Virus record (IMG/VR): IMGVR_UViG_3300046529_000421
Coordinates: 1 to 51,987 of that record
Source of the DNA: a virus
Length of the DNA: 51,987 bases
Direction: 5' to 3' (one strand)
Shown: positions 22,274 through 30,250 of the stretch, in pieces
Numbering within the stretch: the first letter of the stretch is position 1
How the letters are laid out: every line of letters starts with the position of its first letter
The notes under the pieces: generated by a model
Told to the model about the DNA's origin: nothing
What the model saw: only the letters and a program-made list of their open reading frames with translations
Database searches by the model: none
Position numbers and translations under genes: made by a program

Positions 22274-22466
22274 ACTCCGATCTATGACCGTCCGTACCGA
22301 CCGCGAAGAATTTGCGGGCGATAGCTCCGTGTCCCCAGTAGATTACAAACTGTACGCGGGCTTCAGCTGGATGCTCGGTCTTTTCCGAGACGACCTCGTC
22401 ATACGGACCGTGCATGCCTACTAGACCGTTTATTGTTCTACGTTGCTCGACGGTAGGGATGGCCAT
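22257..22466 (-). CDS. Hypothetical protein upstream of DnaE
   Basis: The 69-residue protein has beta strands around a VQFVIYWGHGAIARKFFAVG segment and overlaps the start of dnaE by 17 bases. No motif of note. It overlaps its upstream neighbour with TGATG, so it belongs to the same translated unit. Confidence 0.62.
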   Translation of the reverse strand: MAIPTVEQRRTINGLVGMHGPYDEVVSEKTEHPAEARVQFVIYWGHGAIARKFFAVGTDGHRSEFDNFA

Positions 22467-22648
22467 CAGTCTTCCTCCTCGCCGCGCAATTCTGCAATCT
22501 GGCGCTCTAGTCGGACGTTGTCGTCTATTAACTCCCCTACGATTTTCGTAAGCTCAAGAGAGACGCTATGTAATAGCGATGTGCCGGGTTCGATGCTCAT
22601 AGACTTGAGCATCCTTTCCTTCAAATTATTGGCAGACTCTTGATGCAT
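22466..22648 (-). CDS. Small coiled-coil protein
   Basis: The ATG overlapping the methyltransferase stop (TAATG) gives 60 residues; a longer form would overlap the methyltransferase gene. The second half is a clear amphipathic helix with heptad spacing (LTKIVGELIDDNVRLERQIA), so the protein probably dimerises. Function unknown. Confidence 0.63.
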   Translation of the reverse strand: MHQESANNLKERMLKSMSIEPGTSLLHSVSLELTKIVGELIDDNVRLERQIAELRGEEED

Positions 22649-23148
22649 TATTCGACGGTCCTTATCAACTGAGTGAACAGCGAGAGGTTGCGCCAGACGA
22701 TCCCCATGATGAATTGTGTCTGGACCATCAGCTTCAGATCGCCTCCCGGCGGGTCGTAATGCTCGTTGTGCAGAAGATGCGGGAAGCTCTCCTCGGTCCA
22801 CCGCGTCTTCTTGTGTATGTCGGAGCTACCTAGCTCGGACATTGCATGCGGAGTAACGATGTTGATAACACCTCCCCGCACTAGAACACGCTCGCACTCG
22901 CGCAGGAGTGCAACGGGATCAATTACATAGTCGATGAAACCGTGCATATAGATCGCACCCACTGTGTTGTCCTCGCACGGCAGGGGGTCCAGGTCGGCAT
23001 CCCATCCTGTAGATCGGTCCAGATTTATCACCGGCTGTGGCATCGGGCTATGCCCCGACCCCAGGTTGAGGATTACACCTTTGGCCTCGTTCAGCACCGG
23101 CGCGATACCACGCTTACGAGATTCTTCAAACCACTCTCGTATATCCAT
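22648..23148 (-). CDS. Class I SAM-dependent methyltransferase
   Basis: The 166-residue protein has motif I (VILNLGSGHSP), the acidic end of strand two (INLDRSTGWDADLDPLPCED), the motif IV region (GAIYMHGFIDYVIDPVALLR) and the ECERVLVRGGVINIVTPH strand-helix of Rossmann methyltransferases of the Methyltransf_11 type. No DNA-methylase DPPY-type motif is seen, so a small molecule, sugar, lipid or protein acceptor is more likely than a DNA base, although a nucleotide is not excluded. It sits in the metabolic run between primase and polymerase, coupled on both sides. Confidence 0.8.
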   Translation of the reverse strand: MDIREWFEESRKRGIAPVLNEAKGVILNLGSGHSPMPQPVINLDRSTGWDADLDPLPCEDNTVGAIYMHGFIDYVIDPVALLRECERVLVRGGVINIVTPHAMSELGSSDIHKKTRWTEESFPHLLHNEHYDPPGGDLKLMVQTQFIMGIVWRNLSLFTQLIRTVE

Positions 23149-23513
23149 TATTTCTTTTTGCCTTTCGGAACTTTGGGAGGAGGCGGGGGAGGAGGCATTT
23201 CCCCCTCTTCGCCATCAAATATCTCTTCCTCCTCGTCCTCCTCTAGATCGACCCGCTCTGGCGTAGTAGACGGAGCCTCTAGCATTTTGAGATTCTTCTC
23301 GGTGACCTCATGGAGCGACTGATTCATATGCTTGTCTGAACAGAAGTGGAGATACAGACGGCCTTTCTCCGAATCTTTGAACTCGATCCTGACCCATCCT
23401 CTTGGACAAGAACCGTATATGTGTCCCTCGCCTTCTACTGGTTTTGAATGTTCTCTTACAGACTCATTACATTTGCTGTAGTCACAGAAGTATTCATGAG
23501 TTACTTTCCTCAT
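23148..23513 (-). CDS. Zinc-binding protein with acidic, proline-rich tail
   Basis: The ATG overlapping the upstream stop (TGATG) gives 121 residues from MRKVTHEYFCDYSKC. The first two thirds have four cysteines (FCDYSKC, SCPRG, HFCSDKHM), a pattern like small FYVE- or treble-clef-type zinc proteins. A glutamate-rich run and eight consecutive prolines (MPPPPPPPPK) follow before a lysine end. A similar small zinc protein is often found near phage replication genes, but I cannot name a function. Confidence 0.68.
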   Translation of the reverse strand: MRKVTHEYFCDYSKCNESVREHSKPVEGEGHIYGSCPRGWVRIEFKDSEKGRLYLHFCSDKHMNQSLHEVTEKNLKMLEAPSTTPERVDLEEDEEEEIFDGEEGEMPPPPPPPKVPKGKKK

Positions 23514-24262
23514 CAGAACCAACTCCCGTCGCGGTTGCTCTCGCGGATTGCCCGGATCGTAAACGCCGCGAAATTGATAAGGTCATACAGGTCATCTTCT
23601 ATCGCGCGTATCGAATCCGATTGAGAGTTATAGCGATGGTCTGCGTCCCAGAGACCGTCAAATGCTCTCTCGGCTCGCTCGCGCAGACGGAAAACGCAAC
23701 CACGCCACCCGAACCTACGCCAATTATCCTTATACGTCTCGTTGCGCTTCCCGTATATCTTTATGGCTTTGATCAATATATCTACTTGTTCTTGAATCGG
23801 AGTCTCTGCGTAGCCGTAGGTCTCATCTAGTAGCTCCGGTTTTGGTTCCTCTACATCTTTCGGACCAACAGCGTATTCGCGAACCTCGACCCGCAATCCA
23901 TTCGGATGTTCAAGCCAGATGCGGTTGCTGTCCTCGCGCGCTCTCGTACAGAACTCATAGGACTTCAAATCGTCGTATCGACTGCGCGAGACGTATACAC
24001 AAAAATGTCCCAGGTTCAGAGAGGTAGGACCGATTTTCTCGTCGTCTGAGATCAAGTGTATCTGCGTACCGTCGGCGTCCTGCCACCAACGCACCATCTG
24101 GTTGACACTCAGACTAAGGGCCTCCGCACTATCCGGAGTAACCTCGACAAATCCGAGAGCCTCCATGAATTCTCCTGCTGGGTCTCGTCTCCCCTTCTCT
24201 GGAGTTTGCCAAATAGTAAGTGCGTTAGCAGGAACCTGATATGTTATGTGCTCGATCTTCAC
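23513..24262 (-). CDS. VOC domain fused to DUF1599/Nmad-like nucleotide-modification domain
   Basis: The GTG start overlaps the upstream stop (GTGA), giving 249 residues. Residues 1-135 form a VOC fold: IEHITYQVP, GEFMEALGFVEVTP, SLNLGHFCVYVS and the closing NGLRVEVREY strand. Residues 150-245 match the all-helical DUF1599-type domain: KRNETYKDNWRRFGWRGCVF, RLRERAERAFDGLWD and the acidic DDLYDLINFAAFTI helix. The second domain is associated in the literature with phage nucleotide or DNA modification operons and resembles MazG-type folds that bind nucleotides. The fusion ties the VOC enzyme to a nucleotide substrate. Domain calls are from motif pattern only. Confidence 0.72.
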   Translation of the reverse strand: MKIEHITYQVPANALTIWQTPEKGRRDPAGEFMEALGFVEVTPDSAEALSLSVNQMVRWWQDADGTQIHLISDDEKIGPTSLNLGHFCVYVSRSRYDDLKSYEFCTRAREDSNRIWLEHPNGLRVEVREYAVGPKDVEEPKPELLDETYGYAETPIQEQVDILIKAIKIYGKRNETYKDNWRRFGWRGCVFRLRERAERAFDGLWDADHRYNSQSDSIRAIEDDLYDLINFAAFTIRAIRESNRDGSWF

Positions 24263-24513
24263 TCGTCCCACTCCTTCGGTTCCATCGTGCCGTCCTCCCA
24301 CATCGTGAAGTACGCCCAACCATTAGGATGTACCTGCACTCCGCGCCAGACGGCCTCTGGAGCCTCGTCTTTTATTTTGGCTTTGAGGTCGAAGCTTTCT
24401 AGTTCCTCGTCGTAGCTATCTGCATCAAGCACGACAGTTTCGTCCTCGGTGTAGTGCCCTACGTTGCTTAGGGTCCACGCCTGTGACTTGTTTATGGGCA
24501 GACCCCTCGGCAT
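24259..24513 (-). CDS. Hypothetical acidic protein
   Basis: The 84-residue protein is acidic (about one quarter D/E) with beta strands rich in W, V and F (EAVWRGVQVHPNGWAYFTMW). It has no cysteine pair or membrane helix. It overlaps the SDR stop by one base and the VOC fusion start by four bases. It could be a small partner of those enzymes. Confidence 0.65.
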   Translation of the reverse strand: MPRGLPINKSQAWTLSNVGHYTEDETVVLDADSYDEELESFDLKAKIKDEAPEAVWRGVQVHPNGWAYFTMWEDGTMEPKEWDE

Positions 24514-25214
24514 TAGCGAGTACCTCCGAACAGCTCAACATTGCTGCCGCTCAGCCACTCCAGCGACCGCTCCGTCAGCAGCATCCCGATCACATCGGCA
24601 ATCTCTCGCGGAGACATGAACGGCATTTTGAGGTCTTTTTCCGCGTAGTTATCTGCCTCCTCGCGGGTATAGCTCTTATTGTGCATGACCCCGTCCTGGA
24701 CCGTATCCCACATAGGAGTTCCGACAACATGGTAGGGATGTACGATGAAGGTACGGAAGCCAAGATCACTAGTCTCCCAGGCGAGAGTCCGCGCCGCCAT
24801 ATTCAGACCAGCCTTCGCCGCGCAGTACGCCGTGCCCGTAGAGAAGGGATGCGAGTGAGCGTAGGAGCCGACTAGAACGATCTTCCCGCCCTTACCCTCC
24901 CTAGCTTCCAGGTAGTGCCGCGCCGCCAGTAGAGGGAGCGTTAGGCAGCCTCGGATAACGTCCTCGATTTCCCTCGGCGGGGCAGTCGGGAACGCCTCCA
25001 TAGAGGTCCGACCCAGAGTTACAATTAACGCTTCCGCATCGGCGTAGTTAAGCCCCAGTGGCACTATGTAATCCGGCATCAGTCCGTGAGTCGACATACA
25101 ATTCGACTCTTCGACTGTCATATCGAACTGCTCTGTTAGGACGAATGTGACGGCATCGCCTATGTTGGGTTTCTCGGTCCTGCCCTCCGACGATCCGAGT
25201 ACAATTGCATTCAC
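24513..25214 (-). CDS. Short-chain dehydrogenase/reductase (SDR)
   Basis: The GTG start overlaps the HAD stop (GTGA). An AAGGAGCTACACCC stretch inside the HAD gene serves as ribosome site. The 233-residue product is a short SDR. Active serine lies in IVLVGSYAHSHP, and Tyr and Lys lie in GTAYCAAKAGLNMA (the YxxxK motif). A later FIVHPYHVVGTPM segment corresponds to the cofactor-binding loop. The N-terminal glycine-rich strand is atypical (MNAIVLGSSEG), so cofactor preference cannot be read. SDRs reduce or oxidise sugars, steroids or nucleotide sugars and are rare in phages. The neighbourhood suggests a nucleotide or sugar substrate. Confidence 0.8.
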   Translation of the reverse strand: MNAIVLGSSEGRTEKPNIGDAVTFVLTEQFDMTVEESNCMSTHGLMPDYIVPLGLNYADAEALIVTLGRTSMEAFPTAPPREIEDVIRGCLTLPLLAARHYLEAREGKGGKIVLVGSYAHSHPFSTGTAYCAAKAGLNMAARTLAWETSDLGFRTFIVHPYHVVGTPMWDTVQDGVMHNKSYTREEADNYAEKDLKMPFMSPREIADVIGMLLTERSLEWLSGSNVELFGGTR

Positions 25215-25861
25215 GGGTGTAGCTCCTTCCAGCGCTGGATGCGCGCCAGTATTTCTTTCGTTATTTGTCTTAGGTCGCGATAGTCATATGATGAGTTGTA
25301 ACGAGTAAGGCGAAGCATCGCGACACCTTCACCAAACTCTCTTTCTGCTTCCCGAGTTTTCTCTCGAAGATCGTCTACAACGGCGACGACTCGATCCCGG
25401 TCTACTAGCTCGGCAAGTCTTGCGTACTTGTCTTCGTCATAGATCAGCCCGTCATACTCGATACCGTGTTGCCGCAGCCAGGCGCGGGTATCTGGGTCGA
25501 TGTTATCAAGGCGCAGGTAGGGCCGTGTCGTCGTGACCCATAGTTCTGTGCCGGTCCTACGGATGAACTCGCACATCGGCTGTGCCCAGGAGTAGATCGG
25601 CATAGTCCGCTTTTGTGCGCCTTGCCTGTATGCAAGCTTGATGTCGTGCCACTCCTTTTCGGTGATCCCGAAAGCATCCATAGCCCATTCTTTGAAACCT
25701 TCGTCGCCGCGATACCAGCGCATCGGTCGCAAGCGGTCTGAGTCTCGGCCGAGATACTTTTCCAAGAAGGAAAGGAAATGGCCATGGTAGTCACCCAGGG
25801 TGCCGTCGATGTCAACGGCTACCACTGGGCGTACTACCCGGCTGCACTCAGAGCAGAGCAT
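25211..25861 (-). CDS. HAD-superfamily phosphatase
   Basis: The ATG overlapping the FAD-gene stop (TGATG) gives 216 residues. HAD motifs are clear: motif I VVAVDIDGTLGDYHG (nucleophile D), motif II WVTTTRPYLR, a motif III lysine in DEDKYARL, and motif IV AVVDDLREK. The cap region is long enough (about 70 residues) to close over a small substrate. Such phage enzymes are often 5'-nucleotidases that trim deoxynucleotides, which would fit with a nucleotide pathway. Confidence 0.82.
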   Translation of the reverse strand: MLCSECSRVVRPVVAVDIDGTLGDYHGHFLSFLEKYLGRDSDRLRPMRWYRGDEGFKEWAMDAFGITEKEWHDIKLAYRQGAQKRTMPIYSWAQPMCEFIRRTGTELWVTTTRPYLRLDNIDPDTRAWLRQHGIEYDGLIYDEDKYARLAELVDRDRVVAVVDDLREKTREAEREFGEGVAMLRLTRYNSSYDYRDLRQITKEILARIQRWKELHP

Positions 25862-26769
25862 CAGACGATGCGCGAACCCGGGTGCTGTAGACCCTGCCGG
25901 ACCTGCTCCGGAACGTGATGCAGGAGAAGGCGGCGATCCCAAGTGCCGAATCGACCGACCCGAACGACTGGAGCGTCGCCTTGATTCATAAAGCAGTCAC
26001 ACAGAGTGCCGAGAGGCTTACAGCCAAACAGAATCTGATCTGTCCATACATCGTAGGAGTTATTCAACTGCATCTCTCCGTTATATTTGTGAAGCTCTGA
26101 GTGTCCGAACTCAATCCAGGACGTTCCAAATATGTTGCTCATTCGATACCATCGATCCTGCTCGCGTCCCGAATAGATGACAAAGTTTGGTACGTCCAGA
26201 CTCTCGACCGGCTCGGCAATTGCAATGTCTACCTTCGGGAAGTCGTGACTAGCATTGTGGCAGTACGCCTCCGGAGGTATGGTCGAGAATATTTGAGAGT
26301 ATTCTCCCGATTCGATCAGCGTCTGCATATTCGAAGAGTTGATCTCGGAAGCTATGAGATTATCTTCGTACAGTCTCCACAGTTGACTGTAGACCGGATC
26401 GAGCTTCCATGCATCAGTCTTGGGTTCGATAACTTCCCAACTAGTAATCTTTCCTGGCTCGTTGTATATCTTCTCAGCGTATACCTGCTTCGAACCTAAA
26501 CGACAAAACTCGATCTGACCGTCTGGTGGGGTGTCTGCCATCATTCCGATAGGTTGATGGAGGAACTGTGCCCCGCTGATAGGACTAGGTTGGAGCGGCG
26601 ACTTCGACAGGATTTTAATGCGGTCCTTCTCGATGCCTTCGCGCTCCAGCGTCCAGGCCGCGATTAGCCCGGCTGGGCCGCAGCCCAGGATTGCGATTGC
26701 GTCGCCAGAGGGGCGCTCTCCTGCGGGCACCTCGGCCTTTGCGTCGGTCTGCTCTGCCACGGCACTCAT
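25861..26769 (-). CDS. FAD/NAD(P)-binding oxidoreductase-like protein
   Basis: The 302-residue protein begins with a Rossmann dinucleotide-binding motif after a short polar lead: AIAILGCGPAGLIAAWTLER, with GxGxxG. The rest does not contain further clear FAD motifs. It has a PISGAQFLHQPIG region and a cysteine/histidine-containing middle (YCHNASHDFP, GCKPLGTLCDCFMNQ). The C-terminus (VRVGRFGTWDRRLLLHHVPE) may form the substrate domain. Similar proteins are amine or hydroxylase-type oxidoreductases. Coupled to primase upstream (ATGA) and HAD downstream (TGATG). Redox function likely; substrate unknown. Confidence 0.72.
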   Translation of the reverse strand: MSAVAEQTDAKAEVPAGERPSGDAIAILGCGPAGLIAAWTLEREGIEKDRIKILSKSPLQPSPISGAQFLHQPIGMMADTPPDGQIEFCRLGSKQVYAEKIYNEPGKITSWEVIEPKTDAWKLDPVYSQLWRLYEDNLIASEINSSNMQTLIESGEYSQIFSTIPPEAYCHNASHDFPKVDIAIAEPVESLDVPNFVIYSGREQDRWYRMSNIFGTSWIEFGHSELHKYNGEMQLNNSYDVWTDQILFGCKPLGTLCDCFMNQGDAPVVRVGRFGTWDRRLLLHHVPEQVRQGLQHPGSRIV

Positions 26770-27758
26770 ACTGTGTCCTTTCTTTTGAACTTTTCTGCTC
26801 CGTATAGAACCTCAGCCAGAAGCTCTACCGGATCGTCTTGGTGGATTAGTAAGTCTGTTAAGTCCTTGCCGTGATCCTCTTCGATTGGATACGGCAACTC
26901 ACACTCATAGACATCAGCGATGTCGTCTAAGGCTCGCCCGATGATCTGATTCTGCTTCTGGCCCTGCTTGTCTGCATCAGCGCACAAGAATACCCGCAGC
27001 CCTGCGAAGGCTATGTCCCAGGCACGGTTCCAAGGCTTGCCTGCACCGCTGGTCGTCGTGACTGCTAGGAACCCCGCTTGCAGACAAAGGAGCGTATCCC
27101 ACTCGCCCTCGCATATGATGATGCTATCTCCGTCCTCGCACCAATCGAGCGCATGTGCCGGATAGATGCGAGCGCGGTTCATGCCGCGAGTACCCCATAT
27201 TTTCCGTCGTCCAAACCTCGGTGACGGATCGTATGTGCGTACGTTCCATATCTCTCGTTCCGCTCCCTCGGGGGTCGGCGCGAAGATCGGTATTTTGAAG
27301 TACCTTCCATCGAACCCGATCTTATGGCGACGTATCGTAGTGCGATTGATACCGCGAAGGTTATACAGACGACGCTGCTGACCCTCCTCCTCCTGGAGCG
27401 CGTCGTACCATTCTTTCGCCTTCTTGAGAAGGTTCTCGGGCCGTCCCATCGCATCGTTCGCCGCCTCCTGTAGTCGATCCCTAAGCCCGATGGAGATGTC
27501 TGCCCTACTCTCCATCGGGACCCAGGTGTCCTCCGCATCAATCAACTGGCTAAGAGAGGAACCGCCGCAGCCTGCGTGGCAGTACCAGACGCCCATGTTC
27601 AAGTTCAGACTCGCACTCTTGCGCGAATCCGGGTGAACAGGGCAGAACATTTCCATCTCACCGCGAGCATCGGGCATCGACCCCGCGATATAGGGCGCCA
27701 GCTTCTCCAGTTGTTGATCGGTGACCTTCATGGAACTAGGCGGACTCGCCTGCTCCAT
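26766..27758 (-). CDS. DnaG-like primase (CHC2 and TOPRIM)
   Basis: The 330-residue protein has a CHC2 zinc domain (FCPVHPDSRKS ... VWYCHAGCGG: C39, H42, C60, C64). A TOPRIM domain follows, with the acidic triad in IIICEGEWDTLL (E217, D221) and FLCADADKQGQ (D261, D263). It makes RNA primers for the DnaE polymerase. No helicase domain is fused, and the RepA/DnaB-like ATPase at 14-15 kb may fill that role. Two starts are possible: MEQASPP as given, or the ATG nine codons on at MKVTDQQ, neither with a good ribosome site. Confidence 0.9.
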   Translation of the reverse strand: MEQASPPSSMKVTDQQLEKLAPYIAGSMPDARGEMEMFCPVHPDSRKSASLNLNMGVWYCHAGCGGSSLSQLIDAEDTWVPMESRADISIGLRDRLQEAANDAMGRPENLLKKAKEWYDALQEEEGQQRRLYNLRGINRTTIRRHKIGFDGRYFKIPIFAPTPEGAEREIWNVRTYDPSPRFGRRKIWGTRGMNRARIYPAHALDWCEDGDSIIICEGEWDTLLCLQAGFLAVTTTSGAGKPWNRAWDIAFAGLRVFLCADADKQGQKQNQIIGRALDDIADVYECELPYPIEEDHGKDLTDLLIHQDDPVELLAEVLYGAEKFKRKDTV

Positions 27759-27951
27759 CCGTCGTGTTGGCCGGATCGTTGTCCGTAACCTCGCCTACCA
27801 CGACATCCGTTGCCTCATGAGCATTCGGGAGGTCGATGGTGACGTTCTGGTTGAGACCCAGCTCAACGCTCTCCAGCGTCTCATTGCTGTTCGGGTTCAC
27901 GACCGAAACGGCGGGACATCCATCGCCATCGTTGACAATCTTAATCTGCAT
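27736..27951 (-). CDS. Small beta-rich protein
   Basis: I chose the ATG with AAGGAAAGAGC just upstream; the longer frame lacks a site. The 71-residue product (MQIKIVNDGDGCPAVSVVNP) reads as a small beta sandwich with an acidic end (GEVTDNDPANTTDGAGES). Function unknown. It precedes the primase gene and overlaps one of that gene's two possible starts. Confidence 0.65.
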   Translation of the reverse strand: MQIKIVNDGDGCPAVSVVNPNSNETLESVELGLNQNVTIDLPNAHEATDVVVGEVTDNDPANTTDGAGESA

Positions 27952-27967
27952 TGCTCTTTCCTTTTCG

Positions 27968-28243
27968 TTAGTGCTTCTTGCCAATATCGAGGAACTTGAA
28001 TAGCTCCTCGCGTCTTTCATTTAACTGCTCATGAAAGGCTTTTGGATCGACTTGCGCGTCACCGTCCTGAAACAGCTTCACACTAGCCGGGGTAACCCGG
28101 TTGGGGGCGAAAATCCATGCCCCCACCGGGTACCCGTTCCGACGCTCCCCATCATGCACAAGCTCGTAATCCAAGCCGAGCATATGCAGATAGGTTGCGA
28201 GCGTCAGGTCCGTCGTTTTGAACTCTCCGCTAGAAGGGTTCAT
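27968..28243 (-). CDS. DUF5659-like small protein
   Basis: The ATG at 28243 lies 14 bases before the end of the upstream gene with AAGAAGGGTG ahead of it, giving 91 residues. The first part (MNPSSGEFKTTDLTLATYLH) matches the TkDl.lAayL pattern of the DUF5659 family, whose members are found in phages and have no known role. The C-terminus is charged helix (FHEQLNERREELFKFLDI). Confidence 0.65.
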   Translation of the reverse strand: MNPSSGEFKTTDLTLATYLHMLGLDYELVHDGERRNGYPVGAWIFAPNRVTPASVKLFQDGDAQVDPKAFHEQLNERREELFKFLDIGKKH

Positions 28244-29108
28244 CACCCTTCTTGCCAGCGCCTTTGGCATCGTCTTTCTCAAGACGTTTGACGAGGGCTT
28301 TCTTCGTCCCGGTCGCTTTCAGGTCGCGCCGTTTGAGCTCTTTCTTGAGCTCAGCCATCGTCTTGTCGGCCCAGGACTCAGCGTCCTCTTCTTCTTCGTC
28401 GGCCTCTTCCTCATCCTCCCACTCAACCTCGAACTCCTCGGCGATTGCGCGGCGGATGTCGTCGTCCGACTTGCCTTTGGTGACTTTCACCGCAGACTCG
28501 TTCTCTTTGATGAACGCTTTGAGGGTTTTGCGGTCGTACCCTTCCAAATCCTTCTGGGTCAGGTCGCCCTCATCTTCCTCGTCATCCTCTGCTTCCTCGT
28601 CCTCTTCCTCGTCTTCCTCCTCTTCGGACTCGTCCTCGGCCTCTTCATCCTCAGACTCCTCCTCTTCGGCCTCCTCCTCCTCGTCTTCCTCTTCCTCGTC
28701 TTCCGACTTGGGTTTGAGGAGGGCGGCGACCTTCGCCATGATCTTTACTTCCTCCTCACCCTCATCATTCGTCGTCTCGTAAGATTCATGCTTCGCCTTG
28801 ACGACAATGGTCTCACCGATCATTTTATCGGTGTCGAGGGTGCCTTTCAGTTTCGCTCCGAGCGCGTCGATCAGCTGACGCAGCTTCCACTCAGAGGACT
28901 CGTCCAGGACGATGTACTCCCAGACTTTCCGACCCTTGTGCTCGCCTGCTGGAACTTCTAGCTCCAGTTCGATCATCTCGTTGCCGGATGACTTTGCTTT
29001 TTTGACTAGCGCACTAGCCACCACCATCTTGTATACCCCTACTGGGATCGGCTCGTCGAAGTCCTTGCGCGGCTCGACCTCGCGAACGTCGTATTTGATT
29101 TTAGCCAT
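28230..29108 (-). CDS. DUF669-like ssDNA-binding protein with acidic linker and SAP domain
   Basis: The first 130 of 292 residues fit a DUF669-type single-strand-binding fold (PIPVGVYKMVVASALVKKAK, MIELELEVPAGEHKGRKVWE). Next come two very acidic runs (together about 70 residues of mostly Glu and Asp) around a small helical module (DLEGYDRKTLKAFIKENESA). The C-terminus is a SAP-like DNA-binding motif (MAELKKELKRRDLKATGTKK). Single-strand binding with an acidic partner-recruiting tail is expected, as in bacterial SSB. The gene lies 4 bp after the Sak4-like gene, which fits a recombination pair. Confidence 0.72.
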   Translation of the reverse strand: MAKIKYDVREVEPRKDFDEPIPVGVYKMVVASALVKKAKSSGNEMIELELEVPAGEHKGRKVWEYIVLDESSEWKLRQLIDALGAKLKGTLDTDKMIGETIVVKAKHESYETTNDEGEEEVKIMAKVAALLKPKSEDEEEEDEEEEAEEEESEDEEAEDESEEEEDEEEDEEAEDDEEDEGDLTQKDLEGYDRKTLKAFIKENESAVKVTKGKSDDDIRRAIAEEFEVEWEDEEEADEEEEDAESWADKTMAELKKELKRRDLKATGTKKALVKRLEKDDAKGAGKKGDEPF

Positions 29109-29112
29109 TCGG

Positions 29113-29964
29113 CTATGCCTTTCTTACTTTTTTGACTTTTCTTTTTTTGACCCGTTTCTTAGGCCGTTCCTCGGCCTCTCGCTCTGCCGCCTCGGCAGGC
29201 GTCTCCCGGCGGGACTCCAGAAGCTCGATAAGTTTTGGCATCGTAGGCCGGACCAGACCGCGCTTACCCGATTTGAGCTTCGGTAGCGCGCCATACTGAT
29301 CCTTGCCGAAGAACCCTTTCGCCTCAGAATACAAGATCGGCTTAGGCTCTCCTGCCATATACATAATCATGTTCATGTACCCGCAGACCTTCGCGATCAT
29401 TCCGCGACCCTGCACCCAGGGAGCTAGCACGGATTCCTCGGTCATAGGGTTGTACCAGGTTTCCGGATGACACACGACTCCGAAGTTGATTTTGCCTTCA
29501 TCGGCCATACCGACGAAATCCTGGATCATATTCGTGATCCTCGTCATGTTGATTCCGTACTCACCCTGGTCTGCTCCGAACTCCGGGATCATGATGTTTT
29601 TACCGTCCGGTCCCTCGCCCTTCTTCATCGCGCGGGTCGGCTTTCGATCGATCGCATCTTGGAGTACGTCGCGCAGTCCGAAGTCCTGGAATACGCTCAA
29701 CGAGTCGAGCCACACCCAGTCATACTCCTCCCAACCTCCCTGGTGAACGTACTGGTACGCTTCTAGCTCGGCTGCCCAATCGCGGATGACCATCTCTCGG
29801 CAATTACTCGGGTCTGAGATTGCGTCGGTGTGGTCGGTAGGCGGTCGCAGGATCAGCGTACGCGGCTGCGTCCCTATGAACGGGGTCTTCCCTGCTCCGG
29901 GGAACCCAAAGACCAGTACAGCAACCCCCTTCCCACGCTGGAGTTTTTGCGGTTTCGTCCTCAT
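29113..29964 (-). CDS. Sak4-like RecA-family ATPase (single-strand annealing)
   Basis: The start has AAGGAG 7 bases upstream; an earlier in-frame ATG is not supported. The 283-residue product has Walker A at residues 20-27 (GFPGAGKT), Walker B at YDWVWLDS (about 81-88) and a later FGVVCHPETWYNP segment. This is the Sak4/RecA-like core used for annealing single strands with an SSB partner, which is the next gene. The last 30 residues are basic (PKKRVKKRKVKKVRKA). The pair probably carries out phage recombination and repair. Confidence 0.82.
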   Translation of the reverse strand: MRTKPQKLQRGKGVAVLVFGFPGAGKTPFIGTQPRTLILRPPTDHTDAISDPSNCREMVIRDWAAELEAYQYVHQGGWEEYDWVWLDSLSVFQDFGLRDVLQDAIDRKPTRAMKKGEGPDGKNIMIPEFGADQGEYGINMTRITNMIQDFVGMADEGKINFGVVCHPETWYNPMTEESVLAPWVQGRGMIAKVCGYMNMIMYMAGEPKPILYSEAKGFFGKDQYGALPKLKSGKRGLVRPTMPKLIELLESRRETPAEAAEREAEERPKKRVKKRKVKKVRKA

Positions 29965-30221
29965 GAAATTCTCCTTGTTAGATATGGCAACATGAGAGCG
30001 ACGGCAATCACTCCGTAGAACCAATGTACGTAAGGCGTCGAGTAAGAGCAGAACTTGACAATGAGTAGCAGACCTACCACAGCCGGTACGAGGAGGGCAG
30101 CATCAAGACGCCGGTTCTGCTGCCGATCTTCCGTCGCACGGCTGCGCCGACGCTCCGACCATTCACGGCTCGCCTCGGAAAATTCTTTCAGGTCGCGGTA
30201 ACTGTTGACTCGATGATGCAT
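29961..30221 (-). CDS. Two-pass membrane protein
   Basis: The 86-residue protein starts after the AAGGAGCTACC leader. It has a charged, basic 40-residue head (MHHRVNSYRDLKEFSEASRE) followed by two hydrophobic helices (LLVPAVVGLLLIVKFC and WFYGVIAVALMLPYL) and ends in arginines. The N-terminus should lie in the cytoplasm. Its stop overlaps the Sak4-like start by four bases. Function unknown. Confidence 0.68.
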   Translation of the reverse strand: MHHRVNSYRDLKEFSEASREWSERRRSRATEDRQQNRRLDAALLVPAVVGLLLIVKFCSYSTPYVHWFYGVIAVALMLPYLTRRIS

Positions 30222-30250
30222 GGTAGCTCCTTCGTCTTTGTATGTATTAC

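Noticed and set aside
28218-28961. Long plus-strand frame rich in Leu and Phe that looks like a membrane protein
   Set aside because: It is the reverse complement of the Glu/Asp-rich linker of the ssDNA-binding gene (GAG/GAA read backward gives CTC/TTC). No ribosome site, and all neighbours are on the minus strand.
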